From positions 11,232,223 through 11,296,222 of the forward strand of contig NC_057866.1 of the NCBI RefSeq assembly GCF_019393635.1: a stretch of 64,000 nucleotides of DNA. Reading direction: 5' to 3'. Source of the stretch: Dromiciops gliroides. Its lineage: Eukaryota > Chordata > Mammalia > Microbiotheria > Microbiotheriidae. Below the pieces are notes generated by a model. The model did no database searches, was not told the DNA's origin, and worked only from the letters and a program-made list of their open reading frames with translations. The position numbers and the translations under genes are program-made. Of the stretch, positions 44,333 to 64,000 are shown piece by piece. The first letter of the stretch is position 1; every line of letters begins with the position of its first letter.

Positions 44333-44338
44333 TTTATT
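44333..44338 (-). terminator. MARK2: MARK2 distal poly(A) signal
   Basis: TTTATT on the plus strand, i.e. AATAAAGAGA on the MARK2 strand. It would give a 3' UTR of about 1.7 kb ending near 44315, leaving about 165 bp to the RCOR2 end. Confidence 0.7.
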
Positions 44339-45591
44339 ACGTGTGTCTGATCCAGAGGAGAAACTAAGTATGGGAAGTGGGGAGGGGGCTGAGAGGGAAC
44401 TGTGGGGGGAGGCAGGGGGGGCGTAGACCTGACCTTCTGGTCCTTGGGCCCCCCCACCTTCCCCTCAGAAAGCCGAGCTGTTCCCCTCCTGCGCCCCACT
44501 GCTCACCCTGGGTGGGCTACAAGGGGGGAGGGGCGGGGCTGGGGGAGGCCGAGCCCTCTTTTGGGGTGGTCGGGAGTTTATCGAGACTCCCTTCCTGGAA
44601 CCCACAAGCTCTGCTCATGGCTGAGCCTTGGGCTGGGAGGGGGTAAGGGATGTAGAAAGGGAAGTCATCATGAATCAAAAAAACAAACAAAAAAAAAAAC
44701 CAAAAAATAAAATAATAATAATAAAAAATAAAACCCATCACAAAAAATGTACAACTCAGATGCGGGTTGGAGCAGCCTCTGTGCAGTCCCCTCCCTCCCC
44801 CACCTCATTTCTCAAGAACAGAAACAGCAGAGAAATAAATTAAGGGATGCAATGGCTGCCACCAGCTGACCCCCCCCCCCAGCTGGCCGCCCCGGACCCC
44901 TCCAGGCCTCTGGCTGGGGGAGGGCACAGGAGCATGTCAGCTCAGAGTCTCAGGCACCCCACTTCTCCCAAGAAGATGGAGCCCAAGGGGGCAACAGTGG
45001 CATGAAGCAAAGAAAAGAGCTGGAGAGAAGCTCAAGGAACCAGGAGATAGAAGAGGCAGGAAGAGAAATCCCACTGCTCCAAACCTAGCTGGTGCCCAAA
45101 TTAATGCCAATGGAGAGAGTGGGGGGGTGGGAGGATGTGCTTGCAGACGAAGGCCTCTCCCAGAAAGGAGAATACCCTGTCCTTCCCAGCCCTAGGGATG
45201 GAGGGGGGGCAGCAGTAGGCCCAAGAGCCCATGGCTCCTCACTGGCATCTCCCTCCCAGCTTGGCAGCCCCCAGACCCACGTTCCCTAGACATTTGGCAG
45301 GGGGAAGGGGAAGCCCCAGGAATCGACCCTGTCTTCAGCCTCTCGGGGGAGGAGAGGACGAGGGAGAAAGGCTGCCCCCCCTCCCCCTAACAGCAGCTCG
45401 TGGAAAGTAAATGCCCAGCAAAAGGGGGGGGGTAACAGGGGAATGGCACCGAAAGTAGACCCCCCCCGCCCCCCCTCAGCCCAGAACACTCTCTTCCCTT
45501 GCCCACAGCACCGACACTCCCCCAACCCCCCAGTCCTAACTATGGGCACTCAATGCTAGGGGCCTGAGTCTAGAAAGGCAACCCCTGGTGG

Positions 45592-45597
45592 TTTATT
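45592..45597 (-). terminator. MARK2: MARK2 proximal poly(A) signal
   Basis: AATAAACCACC on the minus strand about 410 nt after the stop codon. An alternative end giving a short 3' UTR. Confidence 0.45.
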
Positions 45598-46004
45598 TAC
45601 GAGATGGAAGGCAGGGCAAAGCCCCAAACCGGCCCGTCTGGAGGCCGAAGGGAAGAGGGTGATCCAGCCTTGAGGAGAAGCCATCGATCCAGTCTGAGCT
45701 ACCCCCGGGGGAGGGGGAGGGCGAGGAGGTGTCCGGTGCATTTTTTTTTTTTGGTAATAAAAAAATTCTTGGTTTCGGCGAAATACTCTGTGCAACCGCA
45801 GTACCTGGGGGCACCCCGCCCCCACAACCCCCTACATTCCTTGTTTGTGTTGAGGGTCATGGGGTGGGGGGGAACGACCTTCCCTCCCCCACAAATGCGG
45901 AGGAAAAAACTGCAAAGGAGGGGGGGCAGGCCCAGCTCCAGCCCCGCCCGGTCCGGGGCGCGCGCGCCCGCGCTGGTCCTGGGGGGCGGCCCCCCGGCAG
46001 CCCG

Positions 46005-57643
<11,639 letters not shown>

Positions 57644-58606
57644 CTGCAGAGAGGAGGCAAAGACATGGTTAGAGAGGCACAGATGGCTCTGCTCTCTGCC
57701 TCTGTAAGCCACTCAACTCCAGGGCTAGTAAGGACTCCCAAGAGAACTCTGTGGTGCATGGGAAATACCAGTGCCCTCAGCAGCTCACCACTAGCCTCCT
57801 GCAAGGTCTGTCTCCACACCATCCCGCTATCAGACTCTCTCTCTTCACCCTCTTCCTCAGAAGGCCCACAGAGGGCCCACCAAGCTCCTCTGTTTGCTAC
57901 TTGAGGTCCTACCCCTAGGCAGCCTCCAAGCCTTGTTCCATACTTCCTGTCCTCTAGCCCTTTGACACACACTCTTTATTTGGGGAGCGCCTGGGCCTGC
58001 AGTTGGCTCCCTGCCCCCCTTCTTCCCCAGTTGTCCCTTATAAAGAAAGTCCAAAATGACATTAGTAAGGTACTGTTTGATAAACCCAGAGACTCCAGCT
58101 TCTGAGATAGGAATTCAGCATTTGACAAAAACTGCTGGGAAAACTGGAATATAGTATGGCAGAAATTAGGCATAGACCAATATCTTACGCCTTATACTAA
58201 AATAAGGTTAGACATAAGAGGTGATACCATAGGTAAATTAGGAGAGAAAGGAATAGTCTACCTATCAGATCTTTGGAAAGGAGAACAGTTTATGACCAAA
58301 GAAGAGATAGAGAATATTATGAAATGCAAAATGGATGATTTTGATTACATTAAATTAAAAAGGTTTTGTACAAACAGAAGCAATGCATCCAAAATTAGAA
58401 GGGAGGCAGAAAGCTGGGAAACAATTTTTATGGCCAGTACTTCTGATAAAGGCCTCATCTCTAAAATATAGGGATCTAAATCAAATTTATATGAATCCAA
58501 GTCACTCCCCAATTGAGAAATGGTCAAAGGATATGAACGGGCAGTTTTCTGATGAAGAAACCAAAACTATCTATTCCCATATGAAAAAAGGCTCTAAATC
58601 ACTATT

Positions 58607-58754
58607 TTTTTTTTTTTTTTGCAGGGCAATGGGTGTTAAGTGACTTGCCCAGGGTCACACAGCTAGTAAGTGTCAAGTGTCTGAGGCCGGATTTGAACTC
58701 AGGAACTCCTGAATCCAGGGCCGGTGCTTTATCCACTGCGCCACCTAGCTGCCC
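58607..58754 (-). repeat. tRNA-derived SINE inserted in L1 ORF2
   Basis: Perfect 15-bp duplication CTCTAAATCACTATT at 58592-58606 and 58755-58769. Confidence 0.95.
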
Positions 58755-59358
58755 CTCTAAATCACTATTGATTAGGGAGATGCAAATTAAAACAATTCTG
58801 AGGTACCACCTGACACCTATCAGATTGGCTAATATGACAAAAAAAGAAAATAATAAATGTTGGAGAAGCTGTGGAAACAAATTGGAACACTAATGCATTG
58901 TTGGTGGAGCTGTGAACTGATCCAACCATTCTGGAGAGCAATCTGGAATTATGCCCAAAGGGCTATAAAGCTGTGCATACCCTTTGACCCAGCAATACCA
59001 CTTTTGGGTCTTTTTCCCAAAGAGATCATAAAAAAGGGAAAAGGACCCACATGTACAAAAATATTTATAGCTGCTCTTTTTGTGGTGGCAAGGAATTGGA
59101 AATTGAGGGGTTGCCCATCAATTGGGGAATGGCTGAACAAGTTGTGGTATACGAATGTAATGGAATTCTATTGTGCTGTAAGAAATGATGAGCAGGAAGA
59201 GTTCAGAGAAGCCTGAAAGGACTTGAATGAACTGATGATGACTGAGATGAGCCGAACCAGAAGAACACTGCACACAGTATCATTAACATTATGTGTTGAT
59301 CAACTGTGATAGACTAGATTCTTCTCACCAATACAACGATACACGAAAGTTCCAAAGA

Positions 59359-59784
59359 GAAGGGGGAAAGGGGAATGGCTGGACAAGTTGTGGTATATGA
59401 ATACAATGGAATACTATTGTGCTGTAAGAAATAATGAGCAGGAGGAGTTCAGAGAACCCTGGAGGGTCTTGCATGGGCTGATGATGAGTGAGATGAGCAG
59501 AACCAGAAGAACATTGTACACAGTATCATCAACATTGAGTGTTGATCTACTGTGATGGACTATATTCTCCTCACCAATGCAATGGCACAGAAGAGTTCCA
59601 GGGAACTCGTGATGGAAGAGGATCTCCAAATCCAAGAAAAAAAAAAAAAAAGAACTGCGGAGTATAGATGCTGAATGGACCATACTATTTCTTTTGTTTT
59701 TGATGCTGTTGTTTTTTTTCTATTTTGAGGTTTTCCATCATTGCTCTGATTTTTTTTCTCTTATAACATGACTAATGCAGAAAT

Positions 59785-59841
<57 letters not shown>

Positions 59842-59982
59842 CCTATATCAGATTACCTGCTGTCTAGGGGAGGGGGGAGGGAGGGAAGGGAGGGAGAAAA
59901 ATCTGAAATTGTAAAGCTTGAGAACTATCTTTACATGTAATGGAAAAAAAATAAAATACTTTATTAATTAAAAAAAAAAAAA
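59359..59982 (+). mobile_element. L1, 5'-truncated (about 624 bp), inserted in the L1 3' UTR
   Basis: Perfect 14-bp duplication GAAAGTTCCAAAGA at 59345-59358 and 59983-59996. It starts in the ORF2 end (WLDKLWY-type region near 59375) and includes its own 3' UTR with (TA)n at 59794-59840 and oligo-A. Confidence 0.93.
59794..59840 (+). repeat. (TA)n microsatellite inside L1 3' UTR
   Basis: About 23 TA units; the same position in the L1 at 30125-30150 has a shorter AT run. Confidence 0.95.
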
Positions 59983-61523
59983 GAAAGTTCCAAAGAACTC
60001 ATGATAGAAAAGGCTCACCAAATCCAGAAGAAAAAAAAAGAACTGTGGAATATGGATGCAGATTGAATCATACTATTTCACTATTTCTTCTGTTTTTGGT
60101 GCTGTTGTTTTTCTTTTTTGAGGTTTTTCCTTTTTGCTCTGATTCTTCTCTTATAACATGACTAATGCAGATATATGTTTAATGTTTATATATATATACA
60201 CACACCTATATCAGATTACCTGCTGTCTAGGGGAGGGGGGGGGAGGGAGGGAGAAAAATTGGAAATCTCACATAAACAAATGTTTCTAGTTACATGTAAC
60301 TAGAAAATAATAAAATACTTTTATTTAAAAAAAAAAAAGTCCAACTCAAATGAAGCCCTCTCTAGCCTTCCCAAGCCTAGCTTCCTTCCTCAGGCCTGAG
60401 AACAACCTGGTACTTCCTCTACTGCATCAAACACCATCAACCCTGTACCATGATATGAATGGATATGTCATAAGCCCTCAGACCACAGGCTCTCAGAAAG
60501 CAGGGAAATATAGTGTTTTCCACATAGTAGGAACTTAATTAAGTACTTGTTAAATTTAACGGAATAGCTATGAACAGGTTAAAAGCAACTTAGGCAAATG
60601 AAAAGGAAAGGAAAGAGTCCTGGGTTCAAGTCCTAGCTCCCACATTCCCATCTTAGTTGGTGGTTCTTACAAAGAGAACACTGCTCTGGAGAGGATGACA
60701 CCAGGGTGGGGGAGGGAATCCAGGCCTGGGCACACATTCTTGAATCCAGGTGGTCTCTCCCATCCCTGGAGAACATAAACATCTGGGGAGCCAGGCAATG
60801 GAGGGAAGGGATCGGTTCTTCTACCAGCTCACCCCCATCCCCAAACCAGCAGCTTCCCAAAGGCTTCAGACATTCAAATGGAGAGAAACCTGCCCCCTGG
60901 ACCAGGTTTCCTTGGCCACTTCCAGGGTGGGAAGGGGGTCTGAGCACAAGATAGAAGGCTAAAGAGCCATTCTTGCTCAGGCACTTAATGAACTGGACTG
61001 GCTTCAAAGCTCTGAGCCCCCATTTTCTCACTTGGAAAGGAAAAGAGCTGGCTGGCCTCAAGAATGTTGCTCAGGCCCCTTCTAGCGCTAAAATCTATGA
61101 TCTTGTGGCTTCTATGAATCCAAGGCCCAAACAGGTCTGATGGAGCCTAGCTTGAGGAGAGCCCCATGGGAGCCCCATTTAGCGAGAGCTGATCGTGGCA
61201 CTCCTTATTGGAGACCACTCTGGAGCTCCCTTTGCATGATGAGTAACACACAAAACTGGGGGAGGGGGAGTTAAGAATGTTACAGGGTCCAGTGCCCAGT
61301 GGATTCTTTCACATTATATCCCTCCAACAACAAGCCTGGAAGCCTTAGAAAATGGACTGAGAGAGGGAAAGCCACACACACAAGGAGTGGGAAATGATTT
61401 GGGACCCAAACATACTTCAGGGCGAAAAATGCATTGTGACCTAACCTCAACATATTTAACCAAGCAAGCGCCTGTTATGGTAGGATACAACACACATCTC
61501 CTAAGTGAGGAGCAGCTAGGCCT

Positions 61524-61735
61524 GAAGTTAGCAAGACTCCTCTTCCTGAGTTCAAATCCCTGCTCAGACACTTCCTAGCCCTGTGACCCTGGGTGAGTCA
61601 CTTCACCTCCCGTTCTCTCAGTTTTCTCATCTGTCAGATGAGCCGGAGAAGGAAATGACAAACCACTCCAGTGTCTTGTCAGGAAAACCCCAAATGAGGT
61701 CTCGGAGATTCAGACACAACTGAAATGAATGAACA
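61524..61735 (+). repeat. Mar1-type SINE
   Basis: GAGCAGCTAGG head, GAGTTCAAATCCCTGCTCAG, GGAGAAGGAAATGACAAACC, ACTCCAGTGTCTTGTCAGGA, ACAACTGAAATGAATGAACA. Confidence 0.85.
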
Positions 61736-62053
61736 GTCCCCAGTGACCTCTCTGCATTCTCTCTGACAGACCAGCCTCCATCCTGAGGTAAGCCATCTGC
61801 CTTGAGGGGAAGGACCCAAGACCCCAGCCCTGGGCAGGTGGACTCCAGATGTCATTTAATCCCTTCCCTACCTCCCAAACAAAGCAGCCGGACTATTACA
61901 TTGTGTTTTTTTTTTTTTCTGCTTCCTCACTGCAGACTGGGGCCCCACCTATCTTGGGCACCTAGCAGCTGAAGCCAGTCCTGGAAGAAAGTGTCGTACT
62001 TTGCTAAACTCTTGATCACACTTCTTGTTGGGAAATTTGGTCCCATTTAACTT

Positions 62054-62300
62054 CTGCTGGGGCAGCTAGGTGGCACAGTGGGTAGAGTGCTGGGCCTGGA
62101 ATTAGGAAGACATGAGTTTAAATCCAGCCTCAGGCCCTTAGCTATGTGACCCTGGGCGTCACGTCACCCTGTTTGCCTCAGTTTGCTCATCTGTAAAATG
62201 AGCTAGAGAAGGTAATGGCAAACCCCTCCAGAATCTCTGCCAAGAAAACCCCAAATGGGGGCACCAAGATCAGACATGACCAAACAGCAATAACCTCTTC
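62054..62300 (+). repeat. Mar1-type SINE
   Basis: GGGGCAGCTAGGTGGCACAG head, TGTAAAATGAGCTAGAGAAG, GTAATGGCAAACCCCTCCAG, CATGACCAAACAGCAATAA. A well preserved, full-length copy. Confidence 0.88.
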
Positions 62301-63467
62301 TGCCATGTAGCCTTCTCTGGCCAGTCAATCCCAGAATTCTCTCCTTTCTCTGGACTCAACATATCCCACAGAGACTGGCTCAGTTCTATGTCCAAGAGAA
62401 AGGTTTAATAAATATTTATTTAATGAATGAATAAAACCAAAGAAGGTTGGTACCTAGCAGAGAGAATGGCACAGCAGGGGCCGGCACCCAGAGATCTGGA
62501 CTTTCCAGTCGAGGCATAAGCTAAGGTCGTTCCTGCATGACCCTGGAGATCTGGGCCTTGGGGTCTCCAGAACCTTCTGACGCCGGGAGAGAAGGGTAAC
62601 CTCTTTCCCAAACTTCCCCAGAGTCTAGAAAGGCATCAGGGCATCAGAGAACAGCCTGGTGGCCCAGAGTGAACTTCTACTGGGCCCTGGGGCAAGTCAC
62701 CCCAGTGCCCCCCAGGCAACTCTAAGGCAGCTAGAAGTCAACTGGCAGAGGGAGCTTCCTCGCTGGGAGCTCTGAGGTAGAACAGAGAAAATCCCAGGTC
62801 CATCCTCCCCCTCACTCTCGCCTCCTCTTCAAGAATAAGGAAGGAGAACAAAGTCCTAGACTCGGAGAAAGCTGGGAAAGGGAACAGTAGGAAGCCTGTA
62901 GGCCAACAAGAGATCACAGCATTCATGAAGTGCTCCAAGTCTGGTCTCAAAAGGTCTGTCCACCCTCCTCCCTAATCAAATAACAACAAACCCCAGCCCC
63001 CCAACCAGAAGGCAGTGAGAAGCAAGGCCCGAGATGGTCAGGCTGGCCGGCACGTTTGCCTGAGCGTTTGATCTGTTAAGCCAAGGGCCCATACCCCAAC
63101 CTGCACAGGGTACAGGCTCCTCCTTCTGAGCCCCAGAGGGAACCAGACCTGTGGCAGCAGGGGTATGGAAACAGCCCAGCCATGTCCTTGGCCTCATCTT
63201 CTTGGCTTGTAGGCCAGCTAACAACAGAGCTCGGCGCCACTCTCTTGGGGTCAAGAGCCAGCGTCTGGAGGAGTCCCCCACACTTCCATATGATCCACAC
63301 CCCACTCCACACTTCCAGCCTTCATTCCTTTAGGTTAGAGGGAGCAGAACCTCTAGTCACCCAAAGTGACTACCAACCATATCTGCTGGCTGAGTTATCA
63401 ACCAGTCAAAAACATTGCCAAGGCTCCAAGGGAAAAACTGTTAGTCCTCATCAAGAGACCCGGAGAA

Positions 63468-63626
63468 AGGGGCAGCTCGGTGGCGCAGTGGATAGAGCAC
63501 TGGCTCTGGAGTCAGGAGGACCCGAGTTCAAATCTGACCTCAGACACTTGACACTTACTAGCTGTGTGACCCTGGGCAAGTCACTTAACCCCAACTGCCT
63601 CACCCAAAACAAAACAAACAAACAAA
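63468..63626 (+). repeat. tRNA-derived SINE
   Basis: GGGGCAGCTCGGTGGCGCAG head. Imperfect duplication AGACCCGGAGAA / AGACCCAGAGAA at 63456-63467 and 63627-63638. Confidence 0.92.
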
Positions 63627-63942
63627 AGACCCAGAGAAGTAGGAGTCTTGGCTTCTCTGTGATCCCAAAGTCACCACGTGTCCATCCACAGGGACCCACC
63701 CCCGCAGTGACCTCCTTCTGCTCTAGCACTGTAGAAGGGGCCTTTGGCTGGGGGAGTTTCCTCTCTTGGGCCTGGGGCCTTCCCCATCACTAGAAGGCGA
63801 GGATAAGATTTCGTATCTGCTCTTCTAACCAGGTAACTCACACTTGGATTTAGCATTGGCTAAGCTTGGCCTGAGAGTCAGAAGTGGACTCCAATTCCAG
63901 CTTGGTCAGTGCCAGGTGATGTGGCTCTTAAGAAGTCACTGC

Positions 63943-64000
63943 TGGGGCAGCTAGGTGGTGCAGTGGATAGAGCACCGGCCCTGGAGTCAGGGGGACCTGA
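63943..64000 (+). repeat. tRNA-derived SINE, cut by window edge
   Basis: GGGGCAGCTAGGTGGTGCAG to GGGGGACCTGA at the last base. Confidence 0.9.

Larger units (their letters stand above)
44315..46004 (-). other. MARK2: MARK2 3' UTR
   Basis: Follows the TAA at 46005-46007. It contains an A/U-rich block (44680-44755) with a UGUACAUU Pumilio-like site and several poly-C/G runs. Confidence 0.75.
58055..60338 (+). mobile_element. L1, 5'-truncated, with nested L1 and SINE
   Basis: Plus-strand ORF2 C-terminal half: YTKIRLDIRGDTIGKLGEKG, YLSDLWKGEQFMTKEEIENI, then ASKIRREAESWETIFMASTS with a few stops, then [40 protein letters not shown] and a stop at 59214-59216. The 3' UTR ends in AATAAAATAC plus oligo-A. 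Short flanking match AAGTCCAA on both sides. It carries a SINE at 58607-58754 and an L1 at 59359-59982. Confidence 0.9.
57644..64000 (-). other. MARK2 intron 1 (partial)
   Basis: From the exon 2 acceptor to the right edge. It holds the nested L1 block (58055-60338), Mar1 SINEs, and two WSINE copies; 60340-61520 and 62300-63460 show nothing I recognise. MARK2 exon 1 and its CpG island are not in the window. Confidence 0.7.

Noticed and set aside
58857-59216. 119-residue plus-strand ORF as a host gene
   Set aside because: It is the same L1 ORF2 C-terminus in the 58-60 kb element.

Overview
This is vertebrate nuclear DNA, and the repeats point to a marsupial. It holds many copies of a tRNA-derived SINE (head GGGGCAGCTAGGTGGC, box B-like GAGTTCAAATCC, of the WSINE/WALLSI type), Mar1-type SINEs, marsupial-style L1 3' ends that stop in AATAAAATA plus oligo-A, and old L2 and MIR. 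The number of SINE copies with intact target-site duplications suggests an Australidelphian, perhaps a dasyurid, but that last step is inference.

Three ordinary, apparently intact protein genes were assembled exon by exon by matching reading frame, splice sites and remembered orthologues. On the minus strand, NAA40 (NatD, N-terminal acetyltransferase of histones H4/H2A) has coding exons from 12408 down to 909, giving 237 residues; its 3' UTR runs off the left edge. On the plus strand, RCOR2 (CoREST2, LSD1/HDAC1/2 corepressor) is coded from 38410 to 43282 in 12 exons, giving 519 residues. On the minus strand, MARK2 (Par-1b polarity kinase) is coded from 57643 down to 46005 in 17 exons, giving 769 residues; only the first exon (about 18 residues) is missing, beyond the right edge. 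The order NAA40-RCOR2-MARK2 and the relative strands match what is known of the human 11q13 locus.

Layout: 1-12.4 kb NAA40; 12.2-12.76 kb its GC-rich promoter, with CRE, NRF1, RFX-like and E-box motifs; 12.8-32.3 kb a repeat-rich intergenic stretch (L1, L2, SINE, and a 2.85-kb half-L1 element with ORF1 but no reverse transcriptase, bounded by a 17-bp duplication); 32.3-37.4 kb a repeat-poor, GC-rich stretch that begins at a strong CTCF-type motif; 37.4-38.4 kb the RCOR2 CpG-rich 5' region; 38.4-44.15 kb RCOR2; 44.3-57.6 kb MARK2, which converges tail to tail with RCOR2 (poly(A) signals about 200 bp apart); 57.6-64 kb MARK2 intron 1, with an L1 that carries both a nested L1 and a nested SINE.

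I found no operon, CRISPR, phage or toxin system, no LTR retroelement, and no unknown protein family. The points worth a second look are splicing oddities (a GC-AG intron, a NAGNAG acceptor, a 27-nt microexon), the convergent 3' ends, candidate CTCF and SOX sites, and the half-L1. NAA40 and RCOR2 both act on chromatin, and MARK2 on microtubules and cell polarity; nothing in the sequence shows them working in one pathway.
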